Shown here: positions 55,515 through 64,000 of the stretch, in pieces | Position numbering within the stretch: position 1 is the stretch's first letter | Layout of the letters: each line of letters starts with the position of its first letter | From: Stentor coeruleus | Taxonomy: Eukaryota > Ciliophora > Heterotrichea > Heterotrichida > Stentoridae | Direction of reading: 5' to 3' | Assembly: GCA_001970955.1 (NCBI GenBank) | Contig: MPUH01000186.1 | Span: 23,283-87,282, forward strand | Length of the DNA stretch: 64,000 bases | Translations under genes and position numbers: made by a program | Notes under the pieces: model-generated | What the model was told of the DNA's origin: nothing | What the model saw: only the letters and a program-made list of their open reading frames with translations | The model's database searches: none

Positions 55515-57445
55515 TTATTTCAACAAAACTCTAGCTCAAGGCTTAATATATAGCAAAACAAAAATTTTATTCAAATTTTGATAAGGCTATAGTGAATATT
55601 CCAATTTTATCGTAGTTTCTTTGATAATGTTAACTTATGTAGAAAATTCAATAATTATTGAAATATAATGTTATTGAAAATGCTTTAGTATCTTATCAAA
55701 TATTTATCATATAGTAATGTATTGAGTGAAGTGAATTATCTATATTTAAAAGCTGTAATAATAGAAGAGATAAAAAAATATGATAAAGAGTTTTAATTTT
55801 AAAATTGAAAAAGTTTATACTAAGTATGAGAAATTGATATATATTCATATAATACAAATTATTAGATTAGATTAAATTAATAAATCGTTCCCCGATTAGG
55901 GACCAAGTTCCTTTTTTGTAGTTCGCTTTCTTGTTGTGTAAATGCTTTCTATAAAGTTTTTGATTAAGTTGTCAATGTTTTTTGCTTTTGTTGGTAGTTT
56001 TTCTTTAATGATTTTATAATACAAATAATAATAATAATCTTCTTTTTAAGAAAGTTTATGAAAAGTGAAAGAATATTTAAGTTGTTTTCTGAATATAAAT
56101 TTAAGTTGCATTGTATATAATTTTTAGGTAACTCTATGTTTAATTTTAGAAAATTTGTAATGCTAAATATATATATTTAAAAGTAGATAAGGTTTTCATC
56201 CTTTAAGGAAATTTAAAGTTGAGTTATTTTGATTATTATAGCAAAAGAATAATATTGTGTATGGGTTTAGAAATTAAATAGATTTGGGTTTTGCATTTTA
56301 AAGGATTTAAGTTCAAAAATTAATTTGCATCTAAAATACAAAAGCTTCACCATACTATTTTTTTGTGTTTCACCTTTACCTATTGACTTGTTGAGGATGC
56401 TTTTAACTAACTAATAATTATATCAGAAAAAATATATACTTAATAAAAGCTAACCAATGAAATTACCTACATTAAAAGATTTGAATATTTAAGTCAATAT
56501 TACTGATAAATTCATAATTAAATTGTTTATAAATTTTGATTTATTATTTCAAATAGCAATCTTTTTTATAAATAAGCTATACAATGGCTCACTAAAAAAT
56601 AACTAAAATCGAAGATGAGTTATTATGAAATATATATAATAAATTAAAGTTGGCTACTTTCTCCTAATACACCTGCTTTTACAATATTTTTGGTAATCGA
56701 AAGCATTTTTTATATACCAACTATAAGCATTAAATTTTGGTGAAATTCTTAATCCTATCTACTTCAAATTTCCAAACTATTAATATATATTCCTGTAAAA
56801 TATCTCAAAATTATAACACCCATTATATCTTAAATACTTTATCATCTCCAATACAAATTTCAGCATTTTATTCCCATCTCAAACCTAATCTTATCAATCC
56901 TCTCAAGGCTTTCTCTCAAACTCCCTTTGGAAATCCTCTCTTCTTAAAATCTTCCTTTTGCCCTTTCAACTAAACCTTGTTGAGCTTATAATTTTTACTA
57001 ATTTTAGTAATTGATAGCTTAAAGTTGACATATATTTGACATTATTTTATCATGCTTAAAAGTCACGTAACCAGCGACAACGAGTGGTTTAACATACCAA
57101 ATCTGCCCAAAGAAAGAGATCGTAGGACAAGCAAACCTCAATCGAACAAGGTTTAAACCATGCCACCTTAACTATCACCCACTTTAACTTTATCATGCTT
57201 CTTGCTAACTACTTCTATATCTATCCTACTTTTATTAAACTAAATACATACCGTATCGATTATTATTTGGATTGAATCAAAATTATTAATGATTAACTCA
57301 GGTCCTATGCTAATTTTCAATTGAAAGCGGGTAAAAATACGCCTAAGCAGCTTTTATTCAATTTTTTAATCGGATTATATATTCAAATATTTCTTCATTT
57401 TCCTCCCCCATTTATCTCTAATAATTTGTAGACATTATAATAATA
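55515..57445. other. Intergenic 1931 nt with repeated element
   Basis: The longest gene-free stretch. It holds the element at 57061-57164. A 78-codon frame at 56737-56973 lacks an ATG and is not supported. A less AT-rich patch near 55886-55915 (CCCCGATTAGGGACCAAG) has local self-complementarity of unknown meaning. The rest is AT-rich and empty. Confidence 0.55.
57061..57164. other. Intergenic element B, related to 5401-5504
   Basis: Second copy of the element. AGTCACGTAA at the left, GTGGTTTAACATACCAAATC in the middle, and CTCAATCGAACAAGGTTTAA then ACCATG at the right. In this copy GTGGTTTAA can pair with TTAAACCAT of the last block over 9 bp, including one G-U, which hints at a stem closing a ~60-nt domain. 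It is markedly less AT-rich than its flanks. Function unknown. The middle block also resembles a Pol III A-box, but no T-run terminator follows closely. Confidence 0.4.
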
Positions 57446-57823
57446 ATGAGTCAAAACATTCCAGCGGATACTCTTTTTAATGAAGCAGGAAATCAGGGTG
57501 AGGCAGGGATGAGGGCAGTAGCCTCTACTATGGTTAACCGACATAATATGAATAGACAATATTTAGGTGGTTCTAATTATGATACAATATGCCTAAAAGG
57601 GTATGAGGGATCTAAAATAAGTGTTAAAATAAGAGGTCCAGCTGATCAGAGGGCATATGAAACTGCAGTAAGAATATCCAACGAAATGAGAAGTGGAAAT
57701 TTTCATCCAACAAATAACTACACTCATTTTGATACTTCAAGAAGTTCATTTTCAAATATGGAAGGACCAAGATTTCAATACCAAGAAAAAATTGGGAGTC
57801 ATTACTTTTTTAAAGAGCGTTAG
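57446..57823 (+). CDS. SleB-like cell-wall hydrolase (Hydrolase_2 family)
   Basis: The 125-aa protein fits the SleB/CwlJ catalytic fold, known for lytic cleavage of bacterial cortex peptidoglycan. Visible family lines are LFNEAGNQGEAGMRAVASTM with VNR (probable catalytic Glu13), DTICLKGYEGSK, an alpha stretch AYETAVRISNEMRSG, NNYTHFDT and IGSHYFFKER at the end (family G-x-H-x-F-Y). There is no signal peptide, so it might act inside the cell, for example in phagosomes or on endobionts, or not on peptidoglycan. Such proteins are typical of bacteria and phages. In a bacterivorous ciliate this suggests lateral transfer. Confidence 0.72.
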   Translation: MSQNIPADTLFNEAGNQGEAGMRAVASTMVNRHNMNRQYLGGSNYDTICLKGYEGSKISVKIRGPADQRAYETAVRISNEMRSGNFHPTNNYTHFDTSRSSFSNMEGPRFQYQEKIGSHYFFKER

Positions 57824-58284
57824 TTAGGTAGTAATTAAACTATTTTTTTTGAATTTGAAAGATAATAAGCATTTTACTAATTTGTGGAGTTCTCATAAAC
57901 TCAATTTACTTATTATAATTAATAGGAAATTCTTTACTTTATTACTATAAGATATTTATGTTCTTTGCTCTAGATTTTTATTTTACCTACAAAAAGTACA
58001 CTATATTTAATATGTAAAAGTTTAATAATATAATATTATATAAAGTACTTAATATTGACTACAAGCCTATGGAAAAATTAATGCTTTTTATGTGTAGTCA
58101 TTTAGAACTTAAGATTATTTAATTAATGATAAGCAAGTATAATAAATAAGTTATAAGCATTTTTTTTATCTAAGCTGAGTCTTAGTTTTTGCTTCTATTC
58201 CATTGTTTGCAAACTAAAAAAAAGTACTTGAAAAATTTAGCTGGGAAATTTTACTATAAAAAAGAGACGAAAAGCCCAATATAA
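57824..58284. other. Intergenic 461 nt
   Basis: AT-rich. Nothing recognised. Confidence 0.6.
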
Positions 58285-58632
58285 ATGTCTGGAATCGCTG
58301 AAATCTGTGATGATGTTGACGAAGAAGAAAATTGTGGTAGCTCGAATTCAAAAGCTATACCACTAGAGTCTACAGAAAAAGAATATGATCCAGAAGAGGA
58401 ATTAAAGGAACTCGAAAAAAGAATTTCAGGATTTCAATTTCGGTATAATAAATATTTTGGAACTATGCTCGACTCTGAAATATCATCAGAATCTCGGAGA
58501 GAGTTTGAAGCTGTTAATCTTCACAATATAGAAAATCTCAAATTGCATTTTTTGATATTTTTCACAAAGAATAACATCATTCAAGGAGGAACTCCTTTTG
58601 ACCAAACTCCATACGGACGCAAAAATATATAG
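58285..58632 (+). CDS. Small acidic protein, unknown
   Basis: A 115-aa protein with a strongly acidic N-terminal half (DDVDEEEN, EYDPEEELKELEKR) and a helical C-terminal half (FEAVNLHNIENLKLHFLIFF). It ends TPFDQTPYGRKNI. No domain is recognised. Start: the ATG at 58285 (MSGIAEICDDV). The stop is TAG and no intron candidate lies before it. A coding-like stretch downstream (58690-58770) is not joined to it by any 15/16-nt intron I can find. Confidence 0.6.
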   Translation: MSGIAEICDDVDEEENCGSSNSKAIPLESTEKEYDPEEELKELEKRISGFQFRYNKYFGTMLDSEISSESRREFEAVNLHNIENLKLHFLIFFTKNNIIQGGTPFDQTPYGRKNI

Positions 58633-59506
58633 ATAAGAATTAGCTATAATAGTAAATAAATTCATCTAAAAGGGATAAAAATTGAAAAGTGTTAAGATTA
58701 GGAGACATTACAGCAAATTTGATAAGAGATAAAATTAACGATAAGGGATTGTTATCAGAAGAAGCATATGCACTGTAAAAGAGTGAACATCATATTTCCA
58801 AAAGATTCAAAGAAATATGATATGAATTTTTGGTTAAAAATAAATACTTTTGCTGATTGAAAACAAAATAACTTTATTTAACCATAACTTTTAGGTAAAT
58901 TGTAAGTTCATAGTTTTAGCCTAAAATAATTTTTAAGTTCATAAAGGGTGAAGTTTAAGTCTTATAAAGTGACTATAATCTGCTGAATCATCACTAACAA
59001 AAAGATCAGTTTTCAAAGCTTTTAAAGGTAAGCATCGCATATAAATGCATTACTTGTAAATTATTATCATATTGTAAACAAAAATATTTATACACTAACT
59101 TGCATTACATATCTAATAAAATACATAATATAATTATAAAATCCTAGATCCTTTTATTATCAATTCCTGGAGTGATATTTCCTATTTCAATAAACTTTTT
59201 ACTTTAACCCATCATTATTCCGAGTTTTGTTTTACACTTTAAGCCTACCTATCAAAGAAAATTGCTTTATAAATATGATTAGATTAAAGTGAATCTTATG
59301 CAATTATAAGTAAAACATACTAAAGAATTTACCATAATCCTATATGAACTTGAAGCTGATAGTAAAATCTAACACAAAATCAATTTTAACTGAAAGTGTC
59401 CTTCAGTATAAACAAGTTTCATATTACAATAACTCATTTCTCAAGAAGCTAATCAATATTAAGTAAAAAAAAACTATTGATAATCATAATTATAAAACAA
59501 TTTTAA
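58633..59506. other. Intergenic 874 nt with a small coding-like island
   Basis: On + at about 58685-58770 the frame reads VLRLGDITANLIRDKINDKG then LLSEEAYAL and a stop, with a TGA before it and no ATG. It looks like the end of a protein but has no visible beginning. The remainder is AT-rich and empty. Confidence 0.4.
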
Positions 59507-61153
59507 CTATGCCCTAACTTCAAGACTATCTTGTTTTGCTTTCTCCAAAATTTGTCTAACAAGTTGTGCATTGCTAACATAGGAAAAAAACGCAGCTTTT
59601 TTAATCTCAATCAATTTTAAATCTTCTTCTCTAACCTTCTCCTCCTTTCCATCGCTCGTCTCTTTATAAAAATTATAATCAAACAATTCTGATTTTTCAA
59701 TTTTCTTAATGCTTTCTATAACCCATGCATCTTTATGTATTTCAATAAATTCTTCTTTAAAGCTTAGATATTTTTCCCAATCTTGAATTTTAAGTTCTTC
59801 TAAATAATCAGGTTCACATTTCATTTTCCCAGCTATTTCAGCTATTAAAGCATCAACAATACGTTTATTAAATCGAGATTCTTGAAGGAATTGAGTTTTT
59901 CTCTCATTATCATTATTTCTTCTTGGAGAAACCCTAGATGAAGAGTTTGAACTTCTTAGTTTTCTAACTTTAATATAGGAAGCATCTGGAATTTGAAGAT
60001 TGCTTTGACCTGATGAATCGGTAAAAAAATTAGTATTTGAATTGGTTAAAGCTAATTTAGGTACTTTTGTAATAGTTTTTTGTGGAGTTGATGATCTTTC
60101 AGAATTACAGGAATAGTCAGATGGGGTTTGTGAACGTAAAAAGCGATTTTTATTTTCATGGGTGATAGTTTTGCATAGTATATTATGGAAAGCAAAAAGT
60201 TCTATTAGAAATTGACTAAGCTCTAAAAGTCCTTCTTCAAAAATATCGTCTTTAAATTTTGTTACAATTGACTCGCTTTTTTGAAGGGTTCCTAGATAAA
60301 AATTACTTTTGTTAAGCTTGCCTAAACGACAACATTCAGGGAATTTTCTGATTTGTTGAACAACTTGACCTGGGTTTGATGTATACTCGATTAACAAATC
60401 CCAAGGCCTCTCTTCAAATTTTTTAATATTAGCTAGCAAATTCTCATCAATTTCACTAATAATAAGCAAAAAAGCCCAAGATATGCTTTTAGCTTCAATT
60501 CCAGGTCTAACGATTTTCCTCATTGCTTTAATTTTTTTCAATGAAAATCTGCTTATTGCCAAAGATAATAAACACTCTGCTTCAAAAACAATCATCGTCG
60601 GGTGGATTAAAGGAAAAATTAGCTCAATACTGCATATGATTTCTTCTAAATATGGAAAAAGATGGCCAGGGAACGAGGAGTGGTTTTGTAAATACACATT
60701 AAGTTCTGTGAGGAAATTAATAAGTTTTGGGTGTTCATCTTGGAATTTAAAAGAAAAATAATTCCTCTCTATTTCAAATTTAAGCATATTATCAAGTTCA
60801 AGATTCATTTTGCTGCATTTCCAAAGCTTAATCAAAATTTCTTGTAAACCATTATTAGAATGAATACCATTCAGATTTTTGTCATTTTTATGTATAACCT
60901 GACATTTAAGTAGTGCATCTTCTTTATTTATATCTTTATTTCTTAGTGGAGAGACTGTCATACTATAAAAACCATCAGCTTTACTTATGTTTTCTTTCTT
61001 AGAAAAAGAAGTATTTACTGAATGTTGAGTAAACTTCCTTTGTTTTATTGAAGCTTTTGAAGGACTATCTTTAAACAAAGCTTGAGCTAATAGTTTTTTT
61101 CTAGCTAAAGGAACAATTTTAGCTCTTGTTGTATCTGGCGCTATTTTTTCCAT
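59507..61153 (-). CDS. Unknown 548-aa helical protein
   Basis: Not recognised. The N-terminal ~85 residues are basic and Ser-rich (RKKLLAQALFKDSPSKASIK) and contain SPLRN. A helical domain of about 250 residues follows (approximately 100-340; for example FPYLEEIICSIELIFPLIHP and WAFLLIISEIDENLL), which looks like an alpha-solenoid-type fold. Then comes a Ser/Asn-rich linker (about 345-425, with SSTPQKT and SSSRVSPRRN) and a charged helical C-terminus (about 430-548). No membrane span. It lies 31 nt downstream of another minus-strand gene that also contains SPLRN, so the two may be functionally linked. Confidence 0.75.
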   Translation of the reverse strand: MEKIAPDTTRAKIVPLARKKLLAQALFKDSPSKASIKQRKFTQHSVNTSFSKKENISKADGFYSMTVSPLRNKDINKEDALLKCQVIHKNDKNLNGIHSNNGLQEILIKLWKCSKMNLELDNMLKFEIERNYFSFKFQDEHPKLINFLTELNVYLQNHSSFPGHLFPYLEEIICSIELIFPLIHPTMIVFEAECLLSLAISRFSLKKIKAMRKIVRPGIEAKSISWAFLLIISEIDENLLANIKKFEERPWDLLIEYTSNPGQVVQQIRKFPECCRLGKLNKSNFYLGTLQKSESIVTKFKDDIFEEGLLELSQFLIELFAFHNILCKTITHENKNRFLRSQTPSDYSCNSERSSTPQKTITKVPKLALTNSNTNFFTDSSGQSNLQIPDASYIKVRKLRSSNSSSRVSPRRNNDNERKTQFLQESRFNKRIVDALIAEIAGKMKCEPDYLEELKIQDWEKYLSFKEEFIEIHKDAWVIESIKKIEKSELFDYNFYKETSDGKEEKVREEDLKLIEIKKAAFFSYVSNAQLVRQILEKAKQDSLEVRA

Positions 61154-61184
61154 TATTTAAATAAAATATTACGTTATGAAGAAT

Positions 61185-61655
61185 TCAAATATCAAAGCTT
61201 TTTTCCTTTTTGTACTTCGAAATGCTAGGCGGCAATTTGTTTTTCGTCAAGCTTTTGATTTTTAATTGTGTAGTCTTATAACTATTAAGACTCTCTTCTT
61301 CTACCATCTTGAATGCTGAAGGAGGGACTTCAGGGATTTCTGAAAGGATTCTTTGTTTTTGAACACTTAAATGACGGATTTTAAAGTTTTCTTTATTTTG
61401 GGTTGCTTTTTTAAGTATTTTCATATAACAATTGTCTAGATTAGGGAAATTAGGTATTTGTTTTGGAATTTCTATATGAGTTGAAAAACTGGAATTGTGT
61501 GAATGGCTTATTTCTTTGAGAATTTTGATATTGCGCAGTGGAGAAACTTTGGAAAAATTTTTAGGGATGTGAATGTATTGTTTAGGAATTTCCATGATAT
61601 CTTTGTAAATAAAATAAGCTGTGTTGTTAGCTGAATTTGTTCGGTTTTTTCTCAT
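61185..61655 (-). CDS. Unknown basic protein with SPLRN motif
   Basis: A 156-aa basic protein, no recognised domain. Features are repeated IPK words (MEIPKQYIHIPKNF, HIEIPKQIPNF), the motif VSPLRN shared with the next gene, and a basic C-terminus (LTKNKLPPSISKYKKEKSF). It ends with TGA, which shows that TGA is a stop in this genome. The two genes are not one split gene: the 31-nt spacer has no GT-AG 15/16-mer that would join the frames. Confidence 0.65.
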   Translation of the reverse strand: MRKNRTNSANNTAYFIYKDIMEIPKQYIHIPKNFSKVSPLRNIKILKEISHSHNSSFSTHIEIPKQIPNFPNLDNCYMKILKKATQNKENFKIRHLSVQKQRILSEIPEVPPSAFKMVEEESLNSYKTTQLKIKSLTKNKLPPSISKYKKEKSFDI

Positions 61656-62717
61656 ATTATTTTCTAATGTAAATAATATCGATTAGATGTGGAATACTTG
61701 GAGTGATATGATTGAGGATTTTTGTTTTAAGATTGAGAATTATTTGGTTTTTTAGATAAAGGAAGCATAAGATTAGGGTTTTTAATAGGAATATATGATT
61801 TTATGGTTGTTTCATTTAAAAACTTGTTAAGTTACACAATAGATTAGTATGTTTTTAAATCTTTTAATTGATTTTTATATTTAGTTTAGGGGTTTATATA
61901 ATAAATAAGCATATATTTCTGACTTGTTATCTAGAATTAAAATTGTTACTTGGGGACTAGAGTCAAGAAATTCTTAGATGAGTATAAGATAATTTTCTAC
62001 TGGTATAAAAGATTATTTTTTTACATTAAAGTTAAATACCCAGCTTGTGTGGATTAAATTCAAATATTTAAACTTAGATTTTAAAATTTAAAAAGTTGTT
62101 TTTGGATTTGCTGAAATTAATCGTGATACTTATATAATTGGAATCATTATTTTTTGAGTATAGAAACTATAATTCAGTTGGGAATAGGATAAGGCAGTAC
62201 ATAAATTTGTGACAGTTTTTAAGCTTTCTTAAGCTTTTTTATGCACGAATTCATGAATTTTATCTAGTCTTCTTATATTATTTATTTAATATAGACCCTA
62301 TTATGATATTGTACAGCAAAAAAGTTTTACTAAAAATTTTCAGACTAAAAGAGGTTATGTAAACTTTATGAAAATATATGACTCAAATCAAATGTAAAAT
62401 CATTTAAAACCTAATTAATTATGCATATTAAATATAAATAATACTCTAGAAAAAAAGTTTTATTGTCTATTTATTAATAAATTAGTGTACATTAATTGCT
62501 ATAGTGTAAAATAAAAGAGAAAAATCTAGTTTGCTCTTATTATTCACAACAATATCATTAATTTTAATTAAATCCTATTTTTACCCTTCCCTAAACAAAA
62601 TAGTCTTAAATCTAAAATATCATAAAACCAAACAATTATTTTCTATCTATTTAAACTTAACCAAATCTAATTTTCCAACTTTCTCCTGTTAATTTTTTTT
62701 TTCAAGCCACCCTATAA
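61656..62717. other. Divergent intergenic region, 1062 nt
   Basis: AT-rich. No gene or RNA seen. The last ~150 nt before the ANTH gene are C-rich and G-poor, like other 5' flanks here. Confidence 0.6.
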
Positions 62718-64000
62718 ATGGTGGACAACTTAAAAAGGTCGATATACGCTATTAGAGCGGGTTCAGCTCTCGAAAAATCTTTACTCAAAGCAACTTATGA
62801 TGGAGATTTTGATTCACCCAAAGAAAAACATGTGCAAACTGTTCTATGGTCGCTTCAGGGTAAGTCTGACAAACATAGTCCTGACCAAGCTCTTAACTTA
62901 GTAGTCCAAAGGTTGAATACAGGCAAATGGGTAACAATACTAAAATGTTTAATGATTATTCATAGAGGTATAGAAATAGTAGGCTCAGATTATCCTCAAA
63001 AAATTGCTTCACTAAATTTACTCCTTGCTAGTTTTAATGACCCTACAGAAAAAGGTAGTTCCCATAACAAAATCATTCAAGATTACTACATTTATATCAA
63101 AATGAAAGCTGGGAGTTTTTCTAGAAAAGAATCGGTTATGAACATTGATGATAGTGAAAAAGCACGATTTATAGGACGATTAAGAAGTGATGAAGCTATC
63201 AAAGAATTAGGACAATTAATGAATCAATTAGAAGCCTTAGTGAAAATGGGTCCTTCATGTCATCAGGCTCTTAAAAACTATAGCTTAAGGATTACACAAA
63301 ATGTGGTGTTTTTAGTCCTAAAAGACTCTTCTTCTTTGTATAAATGTACTAGTTTGCTTGTTGATAGAATAATAGACATTTTTGATACATTAGAAAAAAA
63401 CCATGCACAAATTGTATTAGAATTGTATCAGAAATTTGAAACATGCTCAACGTTGATGGAACAGTTTTTTAAAATTTCGGAAACTCTTCCATATTCTGGG
63501 CTTACTGCTCCTATGATTGTCAATCGACCTAAAGAAATTTTAAATTCTATGAAAGACTATATAAATGATAGAGATTATAATGCACCTAGAGTAAAATCTG
63601 AGATGATTAAAGATGAAAATGCTAGTTTATCATTAGGACTTAGTTATCAAGAACTTGAAGCTCAGAGAAAACTTTTAGAGCAGTTTGAAAAGGAACATAA
63701 GAAAAAAGTTGATGAAGAAAAAAACAACCCACTCATCATGGATCCGATACCTTCAGCTTCTAATTCGCAAAGACAATATGATTTCTTTCCATCTCAACCT
63801 GTAGAAAAAAATAAAGCTGACTTGATTATGGAAGCCTTTAGTCAACCTCCTGGAGGTAATAATTCTGCGATGATGAACCCTGGGATGATGAATCCTGGCA
63901 TGATGAATCCTGGCATGATGAATCCTGGCATGATGGGTCCTGGCATGATGAACCCTGGGATGATGAATCCTGGTATGATGAATCCTGGTATGATGAACCC
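62718..64000 (+). CDS. ANTH-domain clathrin adaptor (AP180/CALM-like), 3'-truncated by window
   Basis: The open frame from the ATG at 62718 runs to the window end without a stop (>425 aa). Residues ~5-275 form an ANTH domain: AIRAGSALEKSLLKATYDGD, W-V-T-I-L-K-C-L-M-I-I-H-R-G, and a helical bundle ending near PKEILNSMKDYI. ANTH proteins bind PI(4,5)P2 and clathrin and drive coated-vesicle formation. Next come a charged helix (about 295-335) and DFFPSQP, DLIMEAF. The last visible part is a tandem MMNPG repeat. It has no stop inside the window, so the length is unknown. Confidence 0.92.
   Translation, partial: MVDNLKRSIYAIRAGSALEKSLLKATYDGDFDSPKEKHVQTVLWSLQGKSDKHSPDQALNLVVQRLNTGKWVTILKCLMIIHRGIEIVGSDYPQKIASLNLLLASFNDPTEKGSSHNKIIQDYYIYIKMKAGSFSRKESVMNIDDSEKARFIGRLRSDEAIKELGQLMNQLEALVKMGPSCHQALKNYSLRITQNVVFLVLKDSSSLYKCTSLLVDRIIDIFDTLEKNHAQIVLELYQKFETCSTLMEQFFKISETLPYSGLTAPMIVNRPKEILNSMKDYINDRDYNAPRVKSEMIKDENASLSLGLSYQELEAQRKLLEQFEKEHKKKVDEEKNNPLIMDPIPSASNSQRQYDFFPSQPVEKNKADLIMEAFSQPPGGNNSAMMNPGMMNPGMMNPGMMNPGMMGPGMMNPGMMNPGMMNPGMMN
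63870..64000 (+). repeat. 15-nt tandem repeat coding (MMNPG)n
   Basis: At least 8.7 copies of a 15-nt unit (atgatgaatcctggc and variants) reach the window edge. One unit reads MMGPG. It encodes a Met/Asn/Pro/Gly tail of the ANTH protein. The unit is as long as the local introns, but contains no GT-AG pattern of that kind. Confidence 0.95.

Noticed and set aside
55886-55915. Possible tRNA-like or small RNA patch
   Set aside because: Only a short GC-richer segment; no cloverleaf or conserved snRNA motif could be built on either strand.
56737-56973. 78-codon open frame
   Set aside because: It has only a GTG start directly after a stop, no ATG, and low-complexity C-rich composition.
61154-61184. 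Joining the two SPLRN genes into one spliced gene
   Set aside because: The spacer has a GTA but no AG at 15 or 16 nt, and the upstream frame ends in TGA before it.
63870-64000. Direct repeat as a CRISPR-like array
   Set aside because: The 15-nt units are contiguous, in frame and coding; there are no spacers.

Overview
The window looks like macronuclear DNA of a heterotrich ciliate, most likely Stentor (S. coeruleus type). It is AT-rich, gene-dense and coded on both strands. All three stop codons are used as stops: TAA and TAG are common, and TGA ends the gene at 61185-61655. No TGA, TAA or TAG is read through inside conserved domains. Reading frames are instead interrupted by introns of only 15 nt (rarely 16 nt) of the form GTA...AG. 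At least 25 can be placed. Standard code plus 15-nt introns is the Stentor hallmark; Blepharisma and Condylostoma reassign stops. Several introns carry no in-frame stop, so plain ORF translation silently adds five false residues.

Left part (1-30 kb), mostly housekeeping genes: a Rab1-type GTPase, NAC beta/BTF3, a secreted MsrA, a coiled-coil protein, tRNA-His(GTG), an Hsp70/Hsp90 co-chaperone (STI1/Hop without TPR1), a GYF-domain protein, an exomer-like ChAPs protein, a broken RNase H2 subunit B, a small PX protein, a TmcB/TmcC-like PAS membrane protein, a coiled-coil protein, a tail-anchored acidic protein, a PX-PH phospholipase D, a C2 protein, a membrane-anchored WD40 protein, a DHHC palmitoyltransferase and two further proteins of unknown function. 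Membrane traffic and lipid signalling (Rab, ChAPs, PX, PLD, C2, DHHC and the ANTH protein at the right edge) are well represented, but there is no operon logic.

Middle (31-47.5 kb): three paralogous giant surface proteins of 1600, 1616 and 1602 aa. One is on + and two are tandem on -. Each has a signal peptide, tandem ~95-aa beta-type repeats, two Cys-rich modules around a LamG-like domain, and a multi-pass C-terminus. All three have seven phase-0 introns at matching positions. The two minus-strand copies share a nearly identical central patch that suggests gene conversion.

Right part (48-64 kb): a zinc-finger/Ras-like GTPase fusion, a 16-repeat TPR protein with an acylation-type N-terminus, an AlkB-type alkane monooxygenase and a SleB-type hydrolase (both of bacterial-type families), several unrecognised proteins, and an ANTH/AP180-like gene running off the right edge in an MMNPG repeat.

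The sequence contains six single-N joins. Each is flanked by a 60-220 nt direct duplication, which is an assembly artefact that breaks four genes (ChAPs, TmcB-like, WD40, AlkB). The gene models below skip the duplicate. Outside genes the DNA is mostly plain AT-rich sequence, apart from two related ~104-nt intergenic elements (5.4 kb and 57.1 kb) and a marked alternation of C-rich and G-rich strand segments.
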